Assembly (NCBI GenBank): GCA_002173415.2
Contig: NHNK02000003.1
Location: forward strand, 124,001-188,000
Source of the DNA: Marinomonas agarivorans
Lineage (GTDB): Bacteria; Pseudomonadota; Gammaproteobacteria; Pseudomonadales; Marinomonadaceae
Direction: 5' to 3'
DNA length: 64,000 bases
Of the stretch, positions 9,437 to 17,873 are shown piece after piece. Both the position numbers and the translations under genes were made by a program. Within the stretch, counting starts at the first letter, position 1. Every line of letters begins with the position of its first letter. The notes beneath the pieces are model-generated. The model was not told where the DNA came from. It searched no databases and worked only from the letters and a program-made list of their open reading frames with translations.

Positions 9437-10501
9437 ATGTATGATCCAAATAACTGGCGTTCATCCATTGGTCAGACTAGGTTGCAGAAAAGGGCAATCT
9501 TGTTAAGACGCATCCGTGAATTTTTTTGGCAGCAAGGCGTTATGGAGGTGGATACACAGTTATTGTCTTTAGCCTCTATTAGTGATCCTCATATTGAGGT
9601 GCTAACGACGCGGGCCAAATGCCAAGGGCAAGAGCAAACCTATTATTTGCAGACGTCGCCCGAATTTGCCATGAAGCGCTTACTTTGCTCTGGCTCAGGC
9701 GATATTTATCAGTTGGGCAAAGTTTTTCGTGCAGAAGAGCAGAGCCGGCGCCATGGCATCGAGTTTACTATGTTGGAGTGGTATCGACTCGGTTTGGATC
9801 AATGGCAGTTAATGGCAGAAATCGAAGCCTTGTTGGTTTATATCTGTGCAGGTGTCTTTGCCGGCGCGGATGTCAGTAACGTAGATGTTAGTAAAAATGT
9901 CAGTAAAAATAGTGCGTTACGATGTGAATATAAGAGTTATGCTGAGGCGTTTCAGACATATGTTGGCATCAATCCTTTTACGGCAACATTGGCAAATCTA
10001 CAGCAATTAGCCCATAAACAGACAGGTTTTGGGTTGTCCGAATCAAACCGCGATACCTTGTTAGAGTTGCTTTTTTCGACCTTGATTGAACCGAAAATAG
10101 GTTTGGTTCAGCCTTGTTTTATTCATAGTTACCCTGCCTCGCAAGGGGCGTTTGCTAAAGTAAATGCTTATACTCAAGCGGATGACCATACTCAAACAGA
10201 TAGCCGAGATCAGCCTACCGCCGCTCGATTTGAGCTGTATTGGCGTGGTATGGAGTTGGCAAACGGTTATGATGAGTTAACCGATGCGGCCGAACAGGCA
10301 AAACGCATGACGCAAGAAACACAACTACGTGAAAATGCCGCTAAACTAGCCAGACAAACAGACCACCGTTTGGTGGCGGCGCTGGAGGCAGGGTTGCCAG
10401 CGTGTTCTGGGGTGGCTCTAGGGGTTGATCGGCTGTTGATGGTTTTGACAGACAGCCAACATATTGACGAGGTGGTGCCGTTTGGAGCGGACCAAGTGTA
10501 A
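9437..10501 (+). CDS. epmA: EF-P beta-lysine ligase EpmA (GenX/PoxA)
   Basis: 354 residues from MYDPNNWRSS, preceded by TGGAG; an earlier in-frame start would add 11 residues without a ribosome site. It is a class II lysyl-tRNA-synthetase paralogue lacking the anticodon-binding domain. Motif 2 is FRAEEQSRRHGIEFTMLEWYR-like and motif 3 GVALGVDRLLMVL. EpmA adenylates (R)-beta-lysine and transfers it to EF-P. It is somewhat longer than the E. coli protein because of two short internally repetitive insertions: about residues 145-160 (repeats of VSKN/VSNV type) and 245-260 (TQADDHTQTD), both encoded by short tandem DNA repeats. Confidence 0.93.
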   Translation: MYDPNNWRSSIGQTRLQKRAILLRRIREFFWQQGVMEVDTQLLSLASISDPHIEVLTTRAKCQGQEQTYYLQTSPEFAMKRLLCSGSGDIYQLGKVFRAEEQSRRHGIEFTMLEWYRLGLDQWQLMAEIEALLVYICAGVFAGADVSNVDVSKNVSKNSALRCEYKSYAEAFQTYVGINPFTATLANLQQLAHKQTGFGLSESNRDTLLELLFSTLIEPKIGLVQPCFIHSYPASQGAFAKVNAYTQADDHTQTDSRDQPTAARFELYWRGMELANGYDELTDAAEQAKRMTQETQLRENAAKLARQTDHRLVAALEAGLPACSGVALGVDRLLMVLTDSQHIDEVVPFGADQV

Positions 10502-10567
10502 TCTATTTAAGCAAGCGCTTTGGTTAGAATGTGTTTAGATAAAAGGCATTTAGCGGAGTAAAAGGCA

Positions 10568-10615
10568 ATGCGGACTTTATTGCGGATTTAATTACGGATT
10601 TAGTTACGGACTTAA
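10568..10615. repeat. Four degenerate tandem copies of a 12-base unit
   Basis: Copies of TTACGGATTTAA and close variants (GCGGACTTTATT, GCGGATTTAATT) fill the spacer just before dctB. Slippage is a likely origin. Confidence 0.65.
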
Positions 10616-10620
10616 CAGTA

Positions 10621-12969
10621 ATGAAAAACCCTTTTCGTGATCTTTACAGTGACACGCCAACGTCTCGACGTGTGACGTATGTGGGCCTGTTTTTCCTCTG
10701 TTTACTTGCCGTTTGGCAGGCCAGTAATTGGTTGCAACAGCAGAAAATTACAGCGCTAACGGACGAATCTTATCAAGTATTAGGGCAACTCACTTCGGTA
10801 ATAGAAAGCTCACTTTCGACTTACCAACATATCCCAACCTTGCTGGCGAGCCATAAGCAAGTATTAACAGTTTTAAAGGCAAGTAAAGCGGCACACGATC
10901 AAGAAGAGCAGGAAAGTTATCAACAGTTGGGCTACGAACAACCAAGTGCCCCAATAGCAGAGCAACAGCATTATGAAACGGAGCTTGCCGAGCTAAATCA
11001 GACCCTTGAACAAATTAACCGCATTACAGAGTCGTCAGACAGTTACATCATTGATGCCTATGGGGACACTCTTGCTGCGTCAAATTACAATACAGATACC
11101 AGTTTTATCGGGAAAAACTTCGCCTATCGGCCTTATTTTCAAGAGGCAATGGTAGGAAAGTCTGGCCGCTATTATGCGCTTGGCTCTACGACAAAACGCC
11201 GTGGTTATTACTTTTCTTACCCTGTGATTGAGCAAGGCGTTATTTTAGGTGTGGCGGTAGTTAAAATTGAGTTGGGCCAGTTAGAAGCTCGGCTTGCTAA
11301 TAATAAATACGATTTTTTGATGCGAGATCCTGATGGGGTGATTTTTAGTAGTTCGCGGCCGAAGTGGATTTATCGCACCTTGCAACCATTGCCACAAGCG
11401 GCGCAAATTGTGGTGGAGCAAAGCCAACGTTATGGCGGCCAGAAAATTGGTGTTATGCCGCTATTAAAGGAGGAAAAACACAACGAGGTCGCAAACATCC
11501 TTGTGTTGAATGATGCGGATAATCAAAGTCGTGCTTCCTCTTATTTGTATATTAGCGAGCCGATTAGCAACTTGGGCTTTCAAGTGGACTTGCTCGTTCC
11601 CTTAACGCCAATTGAGCAAGACATTTTGCTTTGGCGCACCATGCTGATTGGCCTGATCATGATATTGGTGTTGGTGTTACTAAGTATCAAATTGCGCCAA
11701 AAAATGCTGAACGAGCGCACCAAAGCCCACGAAATTCGTCTACACAATCAGGTGTATATTCAAGAAATTGTCAATAATACCCAAGCAGGGTTGGTGACAT
11801 TGGATGCCAAACAACAAATTGAGTCCTATAACCCTGCGGTGGAACGTTTAGTGAATTGTGCGCTCGATGAGGTTATGGGGCAGCCATTGGATGCCTTGTT
11901 TACCGCCACCGAAGAAAAGCGGGTTATTTCAATGAGTGGTACTTTTTCGGTCACCGCTTGCGAAGGGTATTTGCATTTTAACCCTGCTTATAAAGTGGCG
12001 GTTGAAATGACGCTGTGTCGTATGGCGTTGCCTGATAGTCTTAAATATCTGGTGACCTTTCACGATATGAGGGAGCGCAAGCGTTACGAGCAGGAGATTA
12101 TTCTGGCGCAGACGGCATTAGAGCAGCGAGTGAAAGAGCGTACGTTTGAACTTGAGCAAACGAATGACAAGCTGCGTAACGAAATTAACCTACACAAGGA
12201 CACTCAACAAGAGCTGATTCAAACAGCAAAAATGGCGGTGTTAGGGCAATTGAGTGCGGGTTTGAACCATGAGTTGAATCAACCTTTAACGGCGATACGA
12301 AGCTTCGCGGAAAATGCGCTTAAATTTATTCAGCGCGACAACATCAAACAAGTGGATGGCAATTTGCAGCAAATAGTGCAACTCAGCTCGCACATGCGCG
12401 ATATTATTGCTCGTTTTAAAGTCTTTGCTCGCAAAGGTTCCTTTCACCACAGCCCTGTATTGCTGGAAACGGCCATCAAGGGAGCACTTAACATTATGCT
12501 GCCTAGACTCAAAGAGGCTGATATTGCTTTTATCTTGCCCAAAATGGAGCAGCAAATGGTGTTAGGGGATTTGGTGCTGATTGAGCAAGTAATAGTGAAT
12601 TTAATTGCCAATGCTATCGATGCCATTGAAGAGGCGTGTGCCGAGAAATCTGGTGAGAAAGGCACAGCCTGTACCAGAGCGGAACGCACAATCACAGTGC
12701 TACTCAATCAAACAGAACCGGACTGGTTGGAATTTGGTATCCTTGACTCAGGCGGTGGTTTTGTCGAAGGTGCGTTGGCCCATATTTTTGACCCCTTTTA
12801 TTCTTCGAAGACCTCTGGCGTTGGGCTCGGTTTAGGCTTGTCTATCAGCCAGCGAATCATTGAGTCTATGGGGGGCACGATTCAAGCCGAGAACCAATAT
12901 CACGGTGTTAATCAATATGTTGAAGGCGCGGTGTTTCGGATTAAACTCAAGCGTTTTATCCCTTATTAA
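10621..12969 (+). CDS. dctB: DctB-like sensor histidine kinase
   Basis: 782 residues. Layout: membrane segment at about 19-37, periplasmic double Cache sensor region (about 45-335, with FAYRPYFQEAMVGKSGRYYALG typical of DctB), second membrane segment 337-357, PAS-like domain (about 380-480), coiled coil, then the kinase core. The phosphoacceptor is in GLNHELNQPLTAIRSFAENA (His about 550), and the ATPase domain has DSGGGF and GLGLGLSISQRI. DctB senses C4-dicarboxylates and phosphorylates DctD. The dctD partner follows 46 bases later, but no dctA or dctPQM transporter is in view, so the ligand is inferred from family only. Confidence 0.88.
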   Translation: MKNPFRDLYSDTPTSRRVTYVGLFFLCLLAVWQASNWLQQQKITALTDESYQVLGQLTSVIESSLSTYQHIPTLLASHKQVLTVLKASKAAHDQEEQESYQQLGYEQPSAPIAEQQHYETELAELNQTLEQINRITESSDSYIIDAYGDTLAASNYNTDTSFIGKNFAYRPYFQEAMVGKSGRYYALGSTTKRRGYYFSYPVIEQGVILGVAVVKIELGQLEARLANNKYDFLMRDPDGVIFSSSRPKWIYRTLQPLPQAAQIVVEQSQRYGGQKIGVMPLLKEEKHNEVANILVLNDADNQSRASSYLYISEPISNLGFQVDLLVPLTPIEQDILLWRTMLIGLIMILVLVLLSIKLRQKMLNERTKAHEIRLHNQVYIQEIVNNTQAGLVTLDAKQQIESYNPAVERLVNCALDEVMGQPLDALFTATEEKRVISMSGTFSVTACEGYLHFNPAYKVAVEMTLCRMALPDSLKYLVTFHDMRERKRYEQEIILAQTALEQRVKERTFELEQTNDKLRNEINLHKDTQQELIQTAKMAVLGQLSAGLNHELNQPLTAIRSFAENALKFIQRDNIKQVDGNLQQIVQLSSHMRDIIARFKVFARKGSFHHSPVLLETAIKGALNIMLPRLKEADIAFILPKMEQQMVLGDLVLIEQVIVNLIANAIDAIEEACAEKSGEKGTACTRAERTITVLLNQTEPDWLEFGILDSGGGFVEGALAHIFDPFYSSKTSGVGLGLGLSISQRIIESMGGTIQAENQYHGVNQYVEGAVFRIKLKRFIPY

Positions 12970-13015
12970 CCTCTCTATGTTTTTTTAAGTAAGACAGCCA
13001 AAGGAAACTCTACTT

Positions 13016-14374
13016 ATGACAGATCAAGGCACAGTATTACTCATCGACGATGATGCCATGGTGCGAACTGCCATTTCGCAATGTTTGCAGTTAGAAGAGT
13101 TTACAGTGTTGGAATATGCCAGTGCGAAAGGGGTAATGGAACAATTATCCATTGATTGGTCGGGAGTTGTGGTGAGTGATATTAATCTCCCCGGTGAAAA
13201 TGGTCTGGCTCTATTTGAACAAATTAAACAGGTTGACGCTGGCATTCCTGTTATTTTTATCACAGGTCATGGGGACATCAGCACCGCCGTTGCCGCCATA
13301 CGAGATGGCGCTTATGACTTTATTGCCAAACCCTTTGCTAATGATGACTTGGTAGATGTGATTCGCCACGCTCAAGAAAAACGTAAACTCACCTTAGAAA
13401 ACCGCAAATTAAAGCAGGAGTTACAGGCGCAAAGTGCACCAGGGCCTCGAATTATCGGTAATACGCCCAGCATTCATCGTTTGCGCCAGACACTTGTTAA
13501 TATTGCCGACACCAGTGCGGATATTTTAATTCAAGGGGAAACCGGAACAGGGAAAGAGCTCGTTGCCCGTTATATTCATGAACACAGTGGCCGACAGGGC
13601 AAACCTTTTGTGGCGATTAACTGTGGCGCCATTCCTGAAACTATCATGGAAAGTGAGCTGTTTGGCCATGAAAAGGGCGCCTTTACCGATGCGAAAACAC
13701 AGCGTATTGGCAAACTAGAGCATGCAAATGGTGGCACCTTGTTTCTGGATGAAATAGAGAGCATGCCAGCCTCGATGCAAATTCGTTTATTAAGAGTATT
13801 AGAGGAACGTCGGGTAGAGCGGTTAGGCTCGAACGACAGCATTGCGCTCGATCTACGAATTCTAGCGGCCACCAAGGTGGATTTAAAAAAACTCAGTGAA
13901 AGTGGCCATTTTCGTGAAGACTTATATTATCGCCTAAACGTGGTGCGGGTTGATATTCCCGCCTTGCGCGAAAGAGTGGACGATATTTCCTTACTTTGGC
14001 AACACTTTTGTTTGGTCGCAACGGCGCAATATAAACGAGAGTCTGAGCCTGTCAGTGCCTCAAGAATGCACAGCTTAATTCACTATGATTGGCCTGGTAA
14101 CGTGCGGGAGTTGCGTAATCTTGCTGAGCGTTATGTGTTGATGGGGCCTAGCTGTATTTTTGAGTTTGACCAAATTATTCCAACCAACGAGCACAATCCA
14201 GGTGTGATGACCTTATCCGAACAAATGGAACGCTTCGAAAAAATTTTGCTAGAACAAGAATTAACAAAGCAAAAAGGCAGTATCAAAGACACTATGAACG
14301 CACTAGGGCTGGCGCGTAAAACCCTGTATGACAAAATGCAAAAATACAATCTTGATAAAGATTTTTATAAATAG
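13016..14374 (+). CDS. dctD: DctD-like sigma-54-dependent response regulator
   Basis: 452 residues. Receiver domain 1-120 with phospho-acceptor in VVVSDINLPGENG (Asp about 55) and Lys in AKPF; AAA+ domain about 145-380 with Walker A GETGTGKE and Walker B GGTLFLDEIES; Fis-type helix-turn-helix at the C-terminus (GSIKDTMNALGLARKTLYDKM). Together with DctB it should activate sigma-54 promoters. The loop that contacts sigma-54, usually GAFTGA, reads GAFTDA here. That substitution is visible directly in the DNA (ACC GAT GCG) and its effect is not known to me. Confidence 0.88.
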   Translation: MTDQGTVLLIDDDAMVRTAISQCLQLEEFTVLEYASAKGVMEQLSIDWSGVVVSDINLPGENGLALFEQIKQVDAGIPVIFITGHGDISTAVAAIRDGAYDFIAKPFANDDLVDVIRHAQEKRKLTLENRKLKQELQAQSAPGPRIIGNTPSIHRLRQTLVNIADTSADILIQGETGTGKELVARYIHEHSGRQGKPFVAINCGAIPETIMESELFGHEKGAFTDAKTQRIGKLEHANGGTLFLDEIESMPASMQIRLLRVLEERRVERLGSNDSIALDLRILAATKVDLKKLSESGHFREDLYYRLNVVRVDIPALRERVDDISLLWQHFCLVATAQYKRESEPVSASRMHSLIHYDWPGNVRELRNLAERYVLMGPSCIFEFDQIIPTNEHNPGVMTLSEQMERFEKILLEQELTKQKGSIKDTMNALGLARKTLYDKMQKYNLDKDFYK

Positions 14375-14426
14375 CCGCTCAGATAGAAAAACATCACAAT
14401 GCCGTAACGACTCTAATGTAATAACG

Positions 14427-14726
14427 TTAGGCTTTGATGTTAATAATGGTACCGATATTGCCATCGGCGGCCTCAATGGTTTTGGCATTTGCCTGAGCTT
14501 CTAACTTGCCACTGTTTGTTTCAATTAAGCCATCTTGCACTGTTGAGCCATAACGCTTTTCATGGGCCGGTGCTTCTTGATTGGCTGTTTCTTGCGCTGA
14601 TTGCTGCGAAATATTGTTCACATCGGTTGCTGCCTGCGCGACTTTGTAAGCGGCAGAGTCGAGTTTTTCTTGGCTGCGTTGTAAGCCAATTTGCCCATAA
14701 TAGGCCGAAGAATTACCAATTTTCAT
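14427..14726 (-). CDS. Small hypothetical protein, flagellin/rod-like composition
   Basis: 99 residues, not recognised. The start MKIGNSSAYYGQIGLQRSQEKLDSAAYKVAQAATDVNN and the rich content of Ala, Gln and Asn suggest a soluble helical protein; composition recalls flagellar axial proteins but no family is assigned. It has a ribosome site (AGCAGGTAAC) before the ATG and is convergent with dctD. Its first 40 residues can be read as one amphipathic helix. Confidence 0.5.
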   Translation of the reverse strand: MKIGNSSAYYGQIGLQRSQEKLDSAAYKVAQAATDVNNISQQSAQETANQEAPAHEKRYGSTVQDGLIETNSGKLEAQANAKTIEAADGNIGTIINIKA

Positions 14727-14838
14727 CGCTTGTTACCTGCTTGTGTATTTGCCTGTCTGATTATTTATCTTAATAGAGAAATTGGCTTTGTCTATATTTT
14801 GCCCAGCTTAAAGTAAGGTTAACCGAAAAAGAAAGGTA

Positions 14839-14877
14839 AAAAGCCGATTGTCGTCAATGAAACGACAATCGGCTTTT
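14839..14877 (-). terminator. Rho-independent terminator of infA
   Basis: AAAAGCCGATTGTCGT pairs with ACGACAATCGGCTTTT across a short loop, downstream of infA on the minus strand; symmetrical, so possibly bidirectional. Confidence 0.9.
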
Positions 14878-14947
14878 CAAAAGTAGGGCAGTATTTAGCT
14901 AATAAAAGTGCACACTTAGATTAACAATAATGCTTACTGGTAACCTA

Positions 14948-15166
14948 TTAACGAGAGCGGTAAACAATACGCCCTTTCGATAAATCATAAGGTGTTAATT
15001 CAACTCTCACCTTATCACCCGTCAAAATACGAATGTAGTTTTTACGCATTTTTCCCGAGATATGAGCAGTCACAACATGACCGTTTTCTAGTTCTACACG
15101 AAACATGGTATTTGGCAACGTATCAATGATAGTGCCTTCCATTTCTAAGCTGTCTTCTTTTGCCAC
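14948..15166 (-). CDS. infA: Translation initiation factor IF-1
   Basis: 72 residues, the standard length; the whole protein is one OB-fold ([44 protein letters not shown]). It binds the ribosomal A site during initiation. It is monocistronic here, with aat upstream on the same strand and a strong terminator downstream. The A-rich 15167-15434 spacer contains duplicated GACACAA motifs and the probable promoter. Confidence 0.97.
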   Translation of the reverse strand: MAKEDSLEMEGTIIDTLPNTMFRVELENGHVVTAHISGKMRKNYIRILTGDKVRVELTPYDLSKGRIVYRSR

Positions 15167-15434
15167 AATATGTGTCCTATGGAATCCAATGTATTACATC
15201 ATTTAATTACGTAATGAATGTGTCGGGTAACAACAAAGCGTCGGTGACACAAAAAGCGTCTGCGACACAAGAATAGTTGCTTAGCAGCACATCACAGCGA
15301 TTAAAAAATCATCGCGCAGTATTCTGCCTAAAAAAAGCCAACTTAGCAAACGCTTATCTTGCTAAAGCAGCACCTCAAAAAAAAACTCGTCAAAAAAACA
15401 AGACCAAGAACAAGGCAGAAAAAAGAAAGTCTCA

Positions 15435-16211
15435 TTAAAAAGGCAGTTGCTTTGTATGTAGCAGTAAGGTGTTCCTCTGAGCCAGTTCTAGTGGCGTTCT
15501 GTTGGTTGGTTGAACCTTATTGACCTTAACATTATTGGCTTGAATAAGGTGTGCCAATTGCTCGACAAAACTCGCTCGTGGCATTAACTCTGCCCCCAGA
15601 GAAAGCAAATGTTCCGATTCAACCTGACAATCAATTAGCTCAATACCTAGCGCTTCCGCATTCTGACATAAAGCCAATAGGGCAAATTTTGAGGCATTGG
15701 GCACCAGAGAGAACATAGATTCACCAAAAAATATCTGCCCAATAGCAAGGCCATAAAAACCACCAACGAGTTGATTGTTGTGCCACACTTCCACCGAGTG
15801 AGCATACCCTTGCTGATGTAAGTGGGTGAAGGATTCGATAATATCAGGCGAAATCCAAGTACCTTCCTCATTCTGTCGTAAATGGCAACAGTGGTGAATC
15901 ACATCATCAAAGGCGTAGTTAACTCGTATTTCCCCTTGCTGCTTCTTAAAACGGGCAAAAGCCTTTTTTAACGAGCGAGAACAGTGAAAATGCTGTGGCT
16001 GCAACACGCAGCGGTTACTCGGATGCCACCACAGCATCGGGTCAGGTGGGGAATACCAAGGGAAGAACCCATGCTGATACAAAAACAGCAAGCGTTCAGG
16101 TGCCAAATCTGGACTTACTGCCACCAAACCATCAGGGTCAACCAAGGCAAATTCTGGGTTGGGTAAGTCAAATACATTTTCTAAAAATAGGATACGGTTT
16201 TGTTGATTCAT
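15435..16211 (-). CDS. aat: Leucyl/phenylalanyl-tRNA-protein transferase
   Basis: 258 residues. The characteristic motif FFPWYSPPDPMLWWHPSNRCVL is split here as PWYSPPDPMLWWHP and lies at about 50-70; HSVEVWHNNQLVGGFYGLAIG and FFGESMFS follow. The enzyme transfers Leu or Phe to N-terminal Arg or Lys, marking proteins for ClpS/ClpAP (N-end rule). The aat-infA order is common in gammaproteobacteria. A short extension of about 25 residues precedes the conserved core, so the true start could be slightly downstream. Confidence 0.93.
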   Translation of the reverse strand: MNQQNRILFLENVFDLPNPEFALVDPDGLVAVSPDLAPERLLFLYQHGFFPWYSPPDPMLWWHPSNRCVLQPQHFHCSRSLKKAFARFKKQQGEIRVNYAFDDVIHHCCHLRQNEEGTWISPDIIESFTHLHQQGYAHSVEVWHNNQLVGGFYGLAIGQIFFGESMFSLVPNASKFALLALCQNAEALGIELIDCQVESEHLLSLGAELMPRASFVEQLAHLIQANNVKVNKVQPTNRTPLELAQRNTLLLHTKQLPF

Positions 16212-16532
16212 GTGTTTTTGGTAGAGAGAAATACAGGCTAAAGAATATTAGTGGAAAGGCTAAATTGCGAGAATATTTAACAGATAAGAAGTTTATATCG
16301 GCCAAAAAATGCCCAACTTGAGGCAAAATAGGCAAAAAATGATGTTTTTTTGAACAAAAAAACAGGAAAGCGAAAAAAAAGCAAAAAATACGCAAAAAAT
16401 GTTTATGAATGCTTGACCTGCAAAGGAAAACTTGGTTTTAATCAGGTGTTTCCTAAAAACAACGATAAGTAATGCAGATAATATTCTACTTACTTTACTT
16501 GTTTAAATAGGAAGGCAAAGAATTTTTGTTAC

Positions 16533-16630
16533 ATGTCATATAAATGACATTGACGAAAGATAAGATTAAGCAATCGTTGAATTTTCAGCGTTTCTTGATA
16601 GAGTTAAATGATGATCTGTTACAGATCATC
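16533..16630 (+). promoter_or_regulatory. Two palindromes in the leader of the porin gene
   Basis: ATGTCAT-ATAA-ATGACAT (16533-16550) looks like an operator. GATGATCTG-TTA-CAGATCATC (16610-16630) lies in the probable 5' untranslated region 34 bases before the AAGGGGAA ribosome site, and would form a hairpin in the mRNA. The remaining part of the 16212-16663 spacer is A-rich (poly-A tracts at about 16320-16400) without a gene. Confidence 0.55.
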
Positions 16631-16663
16631 AAACCAAAATAATATTATTAAGGGGAATCTTGA

Positions 16664-17542
16664 ATGAAAGCGACTAAACTTGCTTCTATTTTCGCGGTAA
16701 CTGCTGTTGCAGCTGCTGTTTCTACAACAACTCTTGCTGCTGAAGCTGTTTTCAGTGGTGACGCTGGTCTTAAAGTGACTCAAACAGATCCAGAAAGTGG
16801 TAACAAGTCTTCTGAAAATAAATCTGAAGGTGAAGTAAACATCATTATGGATACTGGTGTTGTTTATCTGGATATGGACATGGAAACAGTGCTTACTGAT
16901 ATTGATACTAATAACGGTGATAAATCAAAGAAATCATCGTTTGTATTAGATGAGATTTATGTAACTCAAGGCGCTGTTCAATTTGGTGACTTTGATGGTT
17001 CATTAACTGATGCTGCCGTTGAATATGGTGGTGTTGATGAAGGTGATGATTACTCAACAGATTTAGGTTTTGATCTAGGTGTACGTTATACAATTATGGA
17101 TGGCTTAGTAGTTGCTGTTGAAGCAGTTGAAGGTACATCTAAATCTGGTATTGCTTTCGCATACGAAGGTGAGTTTGGTCCTGTAACTGCTCGTTTATCT
17201 TACGGTCATAAAATGGATGGGGAAGATGATGATACTGCACTAGCGTTTGGTGCAAGCTTTGATGCAGGTGTTGTCACTCTTCATGCATACTCTCAATCTG
17301 GTGAATTAGATGGTACTACTGACCTTGGCAGCACAGGTTTCGGTGTTGATTTAGATATCACTGAAGACTTCTCTATCTCAGTTGCTGCTTTAGATAATAC
17401 AGAAAAGGACACTGAAGATAATACTGAAGTAACAGCATACTATACTGCTGGTGATCTAACTTACTGGGCAACTATGGTTGACTATAATGAAGATCAATCT
17501 GACACAGACTTCACTACTGTCGGTGTACAAGCTTCTTTCTAA
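16664..17542 (+). CDS. Outer-membrane porin-like beta-barrel protein
   Basis: 292 residues with a clear signal peptide (MKATKLASIFAVTAVAAAV, cleavage near TLAAEA). The mature protein is acidic, with alternating hydrophobic strands and ends in the outer-membrane signature VGVQASF with terminal Phe. The size is that of small gammaproteobacterial porins. It probably forms a general diffusion channel. Strong AAGGGGAA ribosome site, T-rich highly biased codon use, a leader hairpin and a strong terminator suggest high expression. Confidence 0.8.
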   Translation: MKATKLASIFAVTAVAAAVSTTTLAAEAVFSGDAGLKVTQTDPESGNKSSENKSEGEVNIIMDTGVVYLDMDMETVLTDIDTNNGDKSKKSSFVLDEIYVTQGAVQFGDFDGSLTDAAVEYGGVDEGDDYSTDLGFDLGVRYTIMDGLVVAVEAVEGTSKSGIAFAYEGEFGPVTARLSYGHKMDGEDDDTALAFGASFDAGVVTLHAYSQSGELDGTTDLGSTGFGVDLDITEDFSISVAALDNTEKDTEDNTEVTAYYTAGDLTYWATMVDYNEDQSDTDFTTVGVQASF

Positions 17543-17565
17543 GATTCCTTTTTCTTAGTATTGTT

Positions 17566-17598
17566 AAAAAAGCCAACCCTTGTGGGTTGGCTTTTTTT
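17566..17598 (+). terminator. Rho-independent terminator of the porin gene
   Basis: AAAAAAGCCAACCC-TTGT-GGGTTGGCTTTTTTT, 23 bases after the stop codon. The following spacer to ftsK (17599-17873) holds two tandem duplications: GATTGTGCCTAGAA at about 17662-17694 and GCACTGACATAAAT at about 17829-17857. Confidence 0.93.
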
Positions 17599-17873
17599 AT
17601 GGAAATTTTGTTCTACTGCTATTTGTAGTACACTGTTTTTCTATTATTGAGAGTGTTGGATTGTGCCTAGAAGTTAGATTGTGCCTAGAATGCAGCCTTG
17701 CTGTAACTGACTAAAGGTGGATAGTGCTAGACAGCAGTATCTTAGAGAGAAAAGGCGCTTTAACCTGTTGTGTTATATGCTAGGCATGCTATAACCCACT
17801 TTTGCTGAAACTTTACTGAAATAAATCGCACTGACATAAATAGCACTGACATAAATTGATTTAAGGGGAACCA

